From positions 48,346 through 112,345 of the forward strand of contig NZ_JXST01000021.1 of NCBI RefSeq assembly GCF_000878195.1: a stretch of 64,000 nucleotides of DNA, given 5' to 3'. How positions within the stretch are numbered: the first letter of the stretch is position 1; each line of letters begins with the position of its first letter. Shown piece after piece: positions 54,083 through 62,064 of this stretch. Source of the DNA: Mycolicibacterium llatzerense. GTDB lineage: Bacteria > Actinomycetota > Actinomycetes > Mycobacteriales > Mycobacteriaceae. A model generated the notes under the pieces. It had not been told where the DNA came from. It did not search any database and saw only the letters and a list, made by a program, of their open reading frames with translations. A program made the position numbers and the translations under genes.

Positions 54083-54552
54083 ACACTGCACAGGCCGTGA
54101 TCGAAGCCGACAAGGATGTGCCACTCATCCGCATCACCCGCGATTTCCATGCCACCCCAGCACAATTGCTGAAGGCACATACTGATCCGGAGGTGTTCGC
54201 CCGCTGGGTCGGACCCGACGGTATGGACACCCGGATCCTGGAGTGGGACGCCCGAGACGGCGGCAGTTGGCGTTATGTCGCGACCCGCGACGGCCAGGAG
54301 TTCGGCTTCCGCGGCTGCTTCCACACCGTTGGCGAAGACAAGATCGTGCAGACCTTCACCTTCGAGGGCATGCCCGACGACGTTTCCCTCGAGACATTGT
54401 GGTTCGAAGATCTCGGTGACGGCCGCACCAGGCTGCATGCGCAGTCGTTGGTGGACAGCTTCGAAGGACGCGACGCCTGGCTGGCGTCCGGGATGGAGAC
54501 GGGCGTCGATCAGGGCTACGCGAAACTCGACGCACTGGTCGGCGGTCTCTGA
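54079..54552 (+). CDS. SRPBCC/AHSA1-domain protein
   Basis: A 157-residue AHSA1-like (activator of Hsp90 ATPase homology) protein with the usual landmarks: LIRITRDFHATPAQLLKAHTD, ARWVGPDGMDTRILEWDARD, GGSWRYVATRD and VDQGYAKLDALVGGL. A hydrophobic-ligand cavity is expected; the ligand is unknown. Translationally coupled to the ArsR gene and presumably repressed by it. Confidence 0.9.
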   Translation: MNTAQAVIEADKDVPLIRITRDFHATPAQLLKAHTDPEVFARWVGPDGMDTRILEWDARDGGSWRYVATRDGQEFGFRGCFHTVGEDKIVQTFTFEGMPDDVSLETLWFEDLGDGRTRLHAQSLVDSFEGRDAWLASGMETGVDQGYAKLDALVGGL

Positions 54553-54557
54553 GCGCG

Positions 54558-55145
54558 ATGGTTGTTCTCAACGCACTCACGCTCGCCGACCGGCACCGCG
54601 CCGTCGCCGCTGGGTTCACCGAACATGCTGCGGCGGTGCGGGATTGGTCAGCTCCAACGCCGGTGACCGACTGGACCACGGGCGACATCGTCGCGCACCT
54701 GGTCGGTTGGTTCACCGAGTTCCTCGGTGCGGGCGGTGTGACGTTGCCGGTCGGTCCGCCCGTTGCCGACGACCCGCTCGCGGCGTGGATCGCACACGCC
54801 GCGGCGGTGCAGAGCGTGCTCGACAGTGACGCAGCCGACGGCGACTTCAGCCATCCGATGGCCGGTTCTCACCTGCTTGCCGACGCCATCGACCGGTTCT
54901 ATACCGCCGATGTGTACATGCACACCTGGGATCTCGCCGCTGCCGGCCGCCGAAAATCGGGACTGGACCCCGAATTCGCCGCGCAGATGCTCGCCGGGAT
55001 GACCGAAATCGAGGACCTGCTGCGCTCATCGGGGCAATACGGGCCACCCGTCGCAGTGGCGGACGATGCGGACCCGGTTACCCGGCTGATGGGGTTCATC
55101 GGTCGGGACCCGGCGTGGTCGGGCAGTACGCGCCAGCTCCCGTAG
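54558..55145 (+). CDS. TIGR03086-family DinB-like metal-binding protein
   Basis: A 195-residue mycothiol-dependent/DinB-like protein of the TIGR03086 group. The N-terminal bundle has VTDWTTGDIVAHLVGWFTEF (first His ligand region), a middle FSHPMAGSHLLADAIDRFYT and YMHTWDLAAAGRRKSGLDPE (the HTWDLA motif, second His). It starts 5 nt after the AHSA1 gene, completing a three-gene ArsR operon. The reaction is unknown. Confidence 0.86.
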   Translation: MVVLNALTLADRHRAVAAGFTEHAAAVRDWSAPTPVTDWTTGDIVAHLVGWFTEFLGAGGVTLPVGPPVADDPLAAWIAHAAAVQSVLDSDAADGDFSHPMAGSHLLADAIDRFYTADVYMHTWDLAAAGRRKSGLDPEFAAQMLAGMTEIEDLLRSSGQYGPPVAVADDADPVTRLMGFIGRDPAWSGSTRQLP

Positions 55146-55174
55146 GGGCTTGCTCGGCCCGCACGCGGGTGCAT

Positions 55175-55852
55175 TTACCCCGGCCGCTCAACTCCCGCGA
55201 ACCCCGACAGCGCAAACCACGTCGGCACGGCCCGCCGCACTGAGCTGGGCGCCTCGATCGCGAGCGCATCACCGCGGAGGGCATCGGTCCACGACAGGTC
55301 GCCCCGCCAGATGCCGGTCATGGTGCGCAGGTTTGTGGTGACGGTCGCGGTGGCCGGTTGGCCCGGGTCGGTGTCGCAGACGTACGCGTCGTCGGGTGTG
55401 ATCACCAGCCACCAGTGGCTGCCGCGCGGCTCGACATCGGGGAAGCGGAAGTGGACGACGGCGTTCCCGTCGGGGACCGCTCCGTGGTTGATGTTGCGGT
55501 GCATGTCCCATAGGAGCAGTTTCGGGTCGAGGTCCTCGTCGCCGAGTTCACCGATCCACCGGATGCCCCACGTCCCGACGGCCTCGACGATGGGCCAGAG
55601 TTCACGGCCGGCCTCGGTCAGCACATAGCGGACATCGGTGCCGTCCGCTCGTCGCTCCACGATCCCCGCGCGGGTGAGCTGCTGCAGCCGCTTGGACAGC
55701 AGCGTCGGCGACATCTGCGGGACGCCGCGACGGAGGTCATTGAAACCTTCACTGCCACAGTCGAGTTCGCGGATGATCAGCATGGTCCATCGCTCGTCGA
55801 GCAACTCCATCGCTTTCGCCACGGGGCAGAACTGGTGGTACGAAGCGCCCAT
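55175..55852 (-). CDS. HxlR-family regulator with C-terminal sterol-carrier-like domain
   Basis: A 225-residue regulator. The N-terminal HxlR winged helix is clear: CPVAKAMELLDERWTMLIIR, GVPQMSPTLLSKRLQQLTRA, RRADGTDVRYVLTEAGRELW. The C-terminal 110 residues resemble an SCP2-type lipid-binding domain (VVHFRFPDVEPRGSHWWLVI, RGDLSWTDALRGDALAIEAP). Such fusions occur in actinobacteria. ATG 55852 lies 6 nt after TACGCT (leaderless). Divergent from a methyltransferase remnant, which may have been its target. Confidence 0.87.
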   Translation of the reverse strand: MGASYHQFCPVAKAMELLDERWTMLIIRELDCGSEGFNDLRRGVPQMSPTLLSKRLQQLTRAGIVERRADGTDVRYVLTEAGRELWPIVEAVGTWGIRWIGELGDEDLDPKLLLWDMHRNINHGAVPDGNAVVHFRFPDVEPRGSHWWLVITPDDAYVCDTDPGQPATATVTTNLRTMTGIWRGDLSWTDALRGDALAIEAPSSVRRAVPTWFALSGFAGVERPG

Positions 55853-55858
55853 CGGCTC

Positions 55859-55864
55859 AGCGTA
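55859..55864 (-). promoter_or_regulatory. Leaderless -10 box for hxlR-type gene
   Basis: TACGCT on the minus strand, 6 nt before ATG 55852. Confidence 0.5.
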
Positions 55865-55951
55865 TGACCATCGCTGTGGGCGGTCCAGATCTTGTACCAG
55901 TTGCCGCGACGAGGGGCTCGTAGCGTCAGCACCAGAGAGAAGGGAGCCGAC

Positions 55952-56227
55952 ATGACCACCACAGCCTCATTGGCCGACGAGGACCGCGCGCTCAAGGAGC
56001 GCACCGCGCAATGTGGGCGCTGGGCGACTACCCGACGTTGGCGAACGACATCATCGCCGGGCTCGGCCCAGTGCTCGTCACTGCCTGCGAGATCCCGGCC
56101 GGGCCAGCGAGTGCTGGACGTCGCCGCGGGATCCGGCAACGCTGCCATTCCCGCTGCCCGCGCGGGCGCCGACGTCGTCGCCTCCGACCTGACGCCCGAA
56201 CTCCTCGGCGCCGGAAAGGAATTTTAG
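55952..56227 (+). pseudogene. Truncated, frameshifted SAM-dependent methyltransferase
   Basis: ATG 55952 gives TTTASLADEDRALKERTAQ. From about 56011 the sense moves to another frame (MWALGDYPTLANDIIAGLGP, VLVTACEIPAG) and near 56100 returns to the first (QRVLDVAAGSGNAAIPAARA), ending at a stop after LGAGKEF. This is the N-terminal third of a class I methyltransferase with the SAM loop VLDVAAGSGNA, carrying two compensating frameshifts and then truncated. The following stretch 56228-56748 shows no gene I recognise, only a small CCTGCGA/TCGCAGG inverted repeat at 56263-56278. Confidence 0.78.
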
Positions 56228-56748
56228 GTTGCATTTCTCCGTGTCATATCCCACTCCTCTGACCTGCGACTTCGCAGGATTGCATCAGGTTTGGCGGGCG
56301 GGTTTTGCATCGTAGATGACGAATCCTAGAACGGTACGGTCGTACCCAAATGGGTCAACCCTCGCGGACAGGCGCGGGCTCCGTCGCTGCACAGTTCGGG
56401 CACCGAAGTAGCCGGCGACCTCGACTCCGTGGCCGCTCCCACGTGCGGTCACATTGAGAGCACTTGAGAGTCCGAATCTTCGGAGGCTGCTGAGCTACAA
56501 CAGGTTTCACGCGAAATGTCCGTTAACGACGCTCCACACGAGAGGTGCCCGGAGCCGACGAAATACCTCAGCCAACTGCACATGCAAAGCGCTGCCGTCA
56601 AAGCCTGGCGCCTCAGCTAACATTGACGACGAGCCATGAATTCATGTTGGCCCGCGGTCCCGGTGCAGTTGATCGAAGTACCTAGGCGCAACTGACGACG
56701 GAGTTCGCCCCAGAGGCGTTGGCGCTTTCGGACTTCTTCCCATGAGAC

Positions 56749-57639
56749 TCAGGGGCGTAACTTCTCCGGCAGCTCACGGTCATGCACGGATGTGCCCAGC
56801 GTTCGCAGCAGCGCCAGCGCCCGCTCCGAGGGGGACCCCGCAACGGTGGTGACCACGATCAGGCTCTGACCAGGCGAGCGCGCGATGGCCAACGTCTGCT
56901 GGGTGACAGTCAGGGCGCCTACCACCGGATGGTGTAGGTCATAGGACGCGGCATCACAGGGCGTGATCCGATGATCGCCCCACATCGCGACGAACTCCGA
57001 GCTCTTCATCGTCAGCTCACCGATGAGAGCGGCGAGGTCACGATCGTCGGGATACCGGCCCACGGCGATACGCAGATTGCCGACCACTGCCCTGGCCTTG
57101 CGCCGCCAGTCCGTGTAGAGCTCGCGCTTGTGTCCGTCCAAGAACACCATTCGGCTCATGTTGGGTCGGTTCACCACATCGTCAACGGCGGTCCGGTCGA
57201 CGTGTCCCGCCAGCAGCGCGTGCCCCAGCTGATTCCAGGCCAGCACATCGGTGCGCCGGCCCAGAACGAGCGCCGGAACACCGTCGAGGGCGCGAAGCAG
57301 ATCCCGCGTCTCGTCACTCACCTTCTCTGGCCGCGGGCGCCGCGGCCGAGATGCCCGCCGCGCAGCCCCCGCCAACCGTTCGAGGTGCTCACGTTCGTGC
57401 GTATCGAGTTGCAGCGCAACGGCAATCGCTTCCAGAACCTCGGGTGACGCGCCGCGGGAGATCCCCTGCTCGAGCCGCGTGTAATAGGGCACGCTGACTC
57501 CCGCCAGGTGCGCCACCTCGTCGCGGCGCAGACCCTGCACCCGTCGTCGCGCACCGAAGTCCGGCAAACCGATGTCCTCGGGGCGGGTGCGCGCGCGCCG
57601 CGCCTGCAGAAATTCTCCGAGCGGCCCAGGTCCGTCCAT
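56749..57639 (-). CDS. XRE-family regulator with MmyB-like ligand domain
   Basis: A 296-residue regulator. The HTH is at residues 30-70 (RVQGLRRDEVAHLAGVSVPY, YTRLEQGISRGASPEVLEAI). A C-terminal MmyB-type domain follows: VPALVLGRRTDVLAWNQLGH, MVFLDGHKRELYTDWRRKAR and AMWGDHRITPC. Such proteins bind fatty-acid-like ligands. It is divergent from the MBL-esterase-LLM cluster with a 9-bp-arm inverted repeat between them, so it is the likely local regulator. The start is ATG 57639, with GATACT 6 nt upstream. Confidence 0.9.
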   Translation of the reverse strand: MDGPGPLGEFLQARRARTRPEDIGLPDFGARRRVQGLRRDEVAHLAGVSVPYYTRLEQGISRGASPEVLEAIAVALQLDTHEREHLERLAGAARRASRPRRPRPEKVSDETRDLLRALDGVPALVLGRRTDVLAWNQLGHALLAGHVDRTAVDDVVNRPNMSRMVFLDGHKRELYTDWRRKARAVVGNLRIAVGRYPDDRDLAALIGELTMKSSEFVAMWGDHRITPCDAASYDLHHPVVGALTVTQQTLAIARSPGQSLIVVTTVAGSPSERALALLRTLGTSVHDRELPEKLRP

Positions 57640-57669
57640 CTCCTCAGTATCCGTGTGGTGTCAGATCCC

Positions 57670-57709
57670 AGCCACACCCTGCCAGGGGTAGGACCGACGA
57701 GGTGTGGCT
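57670..57709. promoter_or_regulatory. Long inverted repeat between XRE-MmyB and MBL genes
   Basis: AGCCACACC (57670-57678) and GGTGTGGCT (57701-57709), 9-bp perfect arms around 22 nt that contain CCCT-GCC-AGGG. It is a likely operator for the divergent pair. Confidence 0.55.
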
Positions 57710-57766
57710 ACCCACCGCGCCCGTCCACAAACTCGTGTGAGCACCACCGATGATCGAGGGAGTCAC

Positions 57767-58672
57767 ATGGAACAGATCGAACTAGGCGACGTCACCATCA
57801 CCCGGGTCAAGGAGTACTACGGCTCCGTGCAGATGCGTCCCGCAGAATTCTTTCCAGACAGCACCCACCACGACTGGGAAGCAAACAAGCACTGGTTGGC
57901 TCCCGACTTCTGGGATCCCGCCACAGATCAATGCATCTCGGCGATCCAGACCTGGGTGCTGCGCAGCGCTGGACGCACCATCCTGGTCGATACCGGTGTC
58001 GGCAATCACAAGGAACGGCCGCATGTCCCGGTGTGGAACCACCTCGACACCGCGTTCCTCCACAATTTGGCCGCCGCAGGTGTTACGCCCGAGGACGTCG
58101 ACCTGGTGATCAACACCCATCTGCACATCGACCACGTGGGCTGGAACACCCGTCTGGACGATTCGACGTGGGTGCCCACCTTCCCGAACGCGACCTACCT
58201 GATGCCACAACGCGATTTCGACTTCTGGAACCCTGCCAATGCCCACAAATCCGCCGCCAGCCGCGGGAGTCTGAATGTGTTCGAAGACAGCGTCGCCCCG
58301 ATCGATGACGCAGGGTTGACCCAGCTCTGGGACGAGACCTACCAGATCGACAAGAATCTGCGGCTGGACCTTGCACCCGGACACACCCCCGGTTCGTCGG
58401 TCCTGACACTGGAATCCGGCGGAGACCGAGCGGTGTTCGTCGGTGATCTCATCCATACCCCGCTGCAGATTGTCACACCGCATACCAACAGCTGCTTCTG
58501 CGAAGACCCCGCAAAATCACGCAACACCAGGCACAAGCTGCTGGGCCGTGCCAGCGACGACAACGCGCTCCTGTTTCCGGCCCACCTCGGCGGACACGGC
58601 GCTGTCGAGGTGGGCCGGGACGGCTCCAGCTTCGCCATCAAGAGCTGGGCCGGTTTCGCCCGTATCAGCTGA
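57767..58672 (+). CDS. MBL-fold hydrolase (lactonase-like)
   Basis: A 301-residue metallo-beta-lactamase-fold enzyme. The HxHxDH motif is in INTHLHIDHVGWNTRLD; further ligands are LDLAPGHTPGSSVLTLE (His) and AVFVGDLIHTPLQI (Asp), with a terminal LLFPAHLGGHGAVE (His). The pattern fits quorum-quenching-lactonase-like and related hydrolases; the substrate is unknown. ATG 57767 follows GAGGGAG. First gene of a co-directional run with a carboxylesterase and two LLM genes. Confidence 0.88.
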   Translation: MEQIELGDVTITRVKEYYGSVQMRPAEFFPDSTHHDWEANKHWLAPDFWDPATDQCISAIQTWVLRSAGRTILVDTGVGNHKERPHVPVWNHLDTAFLHNLAAAGVTPEDVDLVINTHLHIDHVGWNTRLDDSTWVPTFPNATYLMPQRDFDFWNPANAHKSAASRGSLNVFEDSVAPIDDAGLTQLWDETYQIDKNLRLDLAPGHTPGSSVLTLESGGDRAVFVGDLIHTPLQIVTPHTNSCFCEDPAKSRNTRHKLLGRASDDNALLFPAHLGGHGAVEVGRDGSSFAIKSWAGFARIS

Positions 58673-58695
58673 CACCAACCACCAGAGGAGAACCC

Positions 58696-60129
58696 TTGTC
58701 TCAGAACAACACTCCCGTCGTTCGAACCCCTTCGGGCGCGGTAAGCGGCGTCCGCGACCACGGCGGCGAGCGCTACCGCGGGCTCCCCTACGCCGCCACC
58801 CCGACGGGGGCGGCCCGCTTCGCTCCACCGACACCTCACCCGGGTTGGGGCGGCGTCCGCGACATGACGGGTCCCGGGGCGACTGCGCCACAGCCTGTTC
58901 GGGACTTCGGTGCACTCGACATGCGGCCGTACTTCGGTCCCGGGTGGGTCACCGGTGCGGACTATCTGACGCTCGACGTGCACACCCCCGCAGCCGACGA
59001 CGCGGCGCGACCGGTGATGGTGTTCGTCCACGGCGGCGGATTCGTCACCGGGTCGTCTCAGGCCGCGCTGTACGACGGCCGGGCATTCACTCGTGACGGC
59101 GTCGTGCTCGTTACTGTCAACTACCGTTTGGGGATCCCCGGCTTTCTCGATGCCCCTGGGGCGCCACGCAACCGCGGGCTGCTCGACGTGCTCGCCGCGC
59201 TGAGATGGGTCCGCGATACGATCAGCGCCTTCGGCGGTGACCCCGGAAATGTCACCCTCTTCGGCCAGTCCGCGGGTGCCACTTTGGTGGGAGCCCTGCT
59301 CGCCACACCGGAGGCCAGCGGGTTGTTCAAGCGGGCCATCATGCAGAGTGGCAGCGGCACAGGCGCTTTCACGCCGGAGCAGGCTGCACGAGTCACCCGC
59401 GCTGTAGCCGCTGAGCTTGGCGTGGAACCCACCGCGGACGGGTTCGCAGACGTCTCCGATGAACTATTCGTCGCCGTGCTCCCGGCGCTGGCTGGTCTTG
59501 ACCTGCGCACCGCCACCGCCACAGACCCGCTGGTAGGCCTGAGCCCGTTCAGCCTCGTCCTGGACCGGCAGCCCGCCGATGCGCTGACCAATGGCCCGGC
59601 GGCCGACGTCACTCTGCTCATCGGCACCAACACCGAAGAGGGCAACCTCTATCTCGTCCCCCAGGGCACCTTCGATACGTCACAGCACGCTGATGTCTTG
59701 GCCGTTGCGGCACAAACACATTCGGATTCAGCCGTGGCGGCGGCCGTGGCCGCCGCCCGTCCACATGCCACTCACGGCGAAGTACGCTCGGCTCTGCTCG
59801 GCGATGCGCTCTTCGGTGTCGGCTCGGCCCGAATGGCGCAAGCCCACACGTCGATCTCTCAACGCGGCACCTATGTCTACCGCTTCGGCTTCCGCTCGAC
59901 GGCGGTCGACGGCAACCTCGGCGCTGCACACACCGTCGAGCTTCCCTTTGTCTTCGACATCGCCGATTCGCCGTGGCTGCACGGGAAGACGGGCTTGCTG
60001 GGGCCCGATCCCGCTCCCGAAAGTCTGGCCCGGCGGATGCACGGCTCGTGGGTGGCGTTCGCCCGCAACGGTTCTCCTGGCTGGGACGGCTATCGCGGCG
60101 ACGAGATTGCGGTACAGCATTTCGAGTAA
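58696..60129 (+). CDS. Type B carboxylesterase
   Basis: A 477-residue carboxylesterase/lipase of type B. Visible are GERYRGLPYAATPTGAARFA, the oxyanion region PVMVFVHGGGFVTGS, the nucleophile elbow TLFGQSAGATLVGALLATPE (GxSxG) and NYRLGIPGFLD. An acidic triad residue is likely in IGTNTEEGNLYLV. No signal peptide is seen. The start is TTG 58696, supported by AGGAGA just upstream and by homology beginning there. It follows the MBL gene by 23 nt. The substrate is unknown. Confidence 0.9.
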   Translation: MSQNNTPVVRTPSGAVSGVRDHGGERYRGLPYAATPTGAARFAPPTPHPGWGGVRDMTGPGATAPQPVRDFGALDMRPYFGPGWVTGADYLTLDVHTPAADDAARPVMVFVHGGGFVTGSSQAALYDGRAFTRDGVVLVTVNYRLGIPGFLDAPGAPRNRGLLDVLAALRWVRDTISAFGGDPGNVTLFGQSAGATLVGALLATPEASGLFKRAIMQSGSGTGAFTPEQAARVTRAVAAELGVEPTADGFADVSDELFVAVLPALAGLDLRTATATDPLVGLSPFSLVLDRQPADALTNGPAADVTLLIGTNTEEGNLYLVPQGTFDTSQHADVLAVAAQTHSDSAVAAAVAAARPHATHGEVRSALLGDALFGVGSARMAQAHTSISQRGTYVYRFGFRSTAVDGNLGAAHTVELPFVFDIADSPWLHGKTGLLGPDPAPESLARRMHGSWVAFARNGSPGWDGYRGDEIAVQHFE

Positions 60130-61037
60130 TGAGATCGCCGATCGTCAGTGCACGTGACCACCAGCCCGCTTGGGCCCGTTGCCTTCGGGGTTGCCTGGCT
60201 GGCGGCGGCCATGCCGCTTTGGCAGCAGCCATGGCGGCCGGCTCGTACGCTCCCGAACTCAACGTTGTCGGAACCTATGCCAACTGCGCTACGACCGATC
60301 TGCCCTCCACGATTCGCAGCGCATCGTGGAGCAGTGTGCCGGATCTTTCGTACAACCGATGGGATTCCTTCGCGACCAACGCCGCTGTCGACGGCCGATT
60401 GACGCTCGGCGTCGGCGTGAGCCATCCCTCGATGATCGAGGCCCTCGGCTATTCCTATGAGCGTCCTGCGCAATATCTGCGCGAGTACCTGGAGATTTTG
60501 ATCCCTGCGCTGGCCGGAGAACCCGTCGACTACCACGGCAACCAGCTCACAGCCGTGGGCCAGGTGGACCTGCCCACAGCGCCAGCACCCGCCGTCGTGC
60601 TCGCGGCGCTCGGACCACGGATGCTCGGCTTCGCGGGCTCGATGAGTGATGGCACAATCACCACCTGGACCGGCCCTAAAACGTTGGAACACAGCATCGT
60701 TCCCCGCGTCACCGCGGCGGCTACGGCAGCTGGACGTCCGGCGCCACAGGTGGTCGCAGGCCTGCCGGTGATGGTGACCTCCGATCCGGATGCCGGCCGA
60801 GAATCCATCGCGGCCGCCTTCGCCCTCGCCGGGCAAGAGCCTGCCTACCGGACGGTGCTGGCCGCCGAGGGTGTCACCAGTGTCGCCGACGTCAGCATCG
60901 TGGGCGACGAGGAACACGTTGCCGCGCAATTGCGGCGGTTCGCCGAAGCCGGCGTGACGGAGTTCGCCGCCATGCCGTACGGAGGCTCCGACACCGTCAA
61001 GCGCACCACCGCACTGTTATCCGAAATAAGGTTGTGA
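60129..61037 (+). pseudogene. LLM-class F420 oxidoreductase with scrambled 5' end
   Basis: From about 60380 the frame encodes a good TIGR03564-type sequence: AAVDGRLTLGVGVSHPSMIE, ALGYSYERPAQYLREYLEIL, APAVVLAALGPRMLGFAGSM and EFAAMPYGGSD at the end. Upstream the N-terminal TIM-barrel strands are missing. The segment between PELNVVGTYA and AAVDGRL is about 20 residues longer than in relatives and reads as unrelated sequence (IRSASWSSVPDLSYNRWDSF). ATG 60129 overlaps the esterase stop, so it may still be translated, but it probably is not an active enzyme. Confidence 0.55.
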
Positions 61038-61098
61038 TGCAACGGATTCCGCCGAATATAGCGGAATACTCTTGAGCGCACAGCAGGTTGACTAGGCC

Positions 61099-61944
61099 AT
61101 GACTAATCCGACTATGGGCACCTTCGGCGTTTTCGGTCTTTTCGAACAGTGGAAACAACTGACCACCGCCCAATTGAGGGATATCGAGGCGCTCGGCTAC
61201 GGAGCAATCTGGGGAGGCGGCTCGCCGCCGGCCGAACTCGACTGGGTTGAGTCGGTCCTGGAGGCGACCAACAATCTGAAGGTGGCAACGGGCATCGTCA
61301 ACATCTGGTCGGCGTCCGCGGGGCCGGTCTCCGAGTCGTTTCACCGCATCGAGGCGGCCCATCCCGGACGGCTTCTACTCGGTATCGGGGCCGGACATCC
61401 CGAACTGATCGCTGAATACAAGAAACCCTACGCCGCGCTCACGGAGTACCTCGACAAGCTAGATGAATACGGCGTGCCCCAGGACAGGCGCGTCGTCGCC
61501 GCGCTAGGCCCACAGGTGCTCAAGCTGGCCGCACGCCGCAGCGCGGGAGCCCATCCCTACCTGACCACTCCGGAGCACACAGCCCGGGCGCGTGCTCTGG
61601 TCGGACCGGATGCGTTCATCGCCCCAGGGCACAAGGTGGTGCTGACCATGGACGCCGTCGAAGCGAGAGCCATCGGACGCGAGGCTCTCGCCGTCTACCT
61701 CAAAGGGACCAACTACGTGAACAACTGGAAGCGATTGGGGTTCAACGACTCCGATGTCGCCGCACCCGGTAGTGGCGCCCTGATCGACGCGCTCGTAGCG
61801 TACGGCAGCACTGACACCATCGCACGCAGACTGAAAGAGCATCTCGCCGCCGGCGCGACCCACGTGCCCGTGCAGGTTCTGACCGGACCTGGCCAACTGA
61901 TTCCCTCGCTTACCAAATTGGCCGGACCGCTCGGCCTCAACTGA
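61099..61944 (+). CDS. LLM-class F420-dependent oxidoreductase (TIGR03620 type)
   Basis: A 281-residue luciferase-like TIM barrel: MGTFGVFGLFEQWKQLTTAQ, IEALGYGAIWGGGSPPAELD, IVNIWSASAGPVSESFHRIE, GRLLLGIGAGHPELIAEYKK, and VVAALGPQVLKLAARRSAGA. This matches the TIGR03620 F420-type subfamily common in mycobacteria; the substrate is unknown. ATG 61099 follows the damaged LLM gene by 61 nt. It ends before a hairpin shared with the convergent PucR-type gene. Confidence 0.9.
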   Translation: MTNPTMGTFGVFGLFEQWKQLTTAQLRDIEALGYGAIWGGGSPPAELDWVESVLEATNNLKVATGIVNIWSASAGPVSESFHRIEAAHPGRLLLGIGAGHPELIAEYKKPYAALTEYLDKLDEYGVPQDRRVVAALGPQVLKLAARRSAGAHPYLTTPEHTARARALVGPDAFIAPGHKVVLTMDAVEARAIGREALAVYLKGTNYVNNWKRLGFNDSDVAAPGSGALIDALVAYGSTDTIARRLKEHLAAGATHVPVQVLTGPGQLIPSLTKLAGPLGLN

Positions 61945-61960
61945 TCCATAACGCACGGAT

Positions 61961-62006
61961 CAAGAGCCAGCTCAAAGCTAGTCGTGGCGCGGCTCTTGCT
62001 GGCTCT
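61961..62006. repeat. Overlapping inverted repeats downstream of the LLM gene
   Basis: CAAGAGCC pairs with GGCTCTTG (61961-61968 with 61991-61998), and AGAGCCAGC pairs with GCTGGCTCT (61963-61971 with 61998-62006). These are two mutually exclusive stems. Probably a terminator element of the LLM gene. Confidence 0.45.
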
Positions 62007-62024
62007 CACCGGCCCGCGTCGTGA

Positions 62025-62064
62025 AGGGCATCAGCGACTGCCTTAAGGCAGGTCGCTGCCCTTT
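62025..62064. terminator. Hairpin between convergent LLM and PucR genes
   Basis: AGGGCA..AGCGACTGCC pairs with GGCAGGTCGCTGCCCT around a TTAA loop, with one bulged base, followed by TTTA. It ends at the stop codon of the minus-strand regulator and can serve both genes. Confidence 0.6.

Noticed and set aside
56228..56748. Possible insertion-sequence remnant or minus-strand coding
   Set aside because: A minus-strand reading ends GFVIYDAKPARQT, but I could not match it to a transposase family, and no terminal repeats or target duplications were found.
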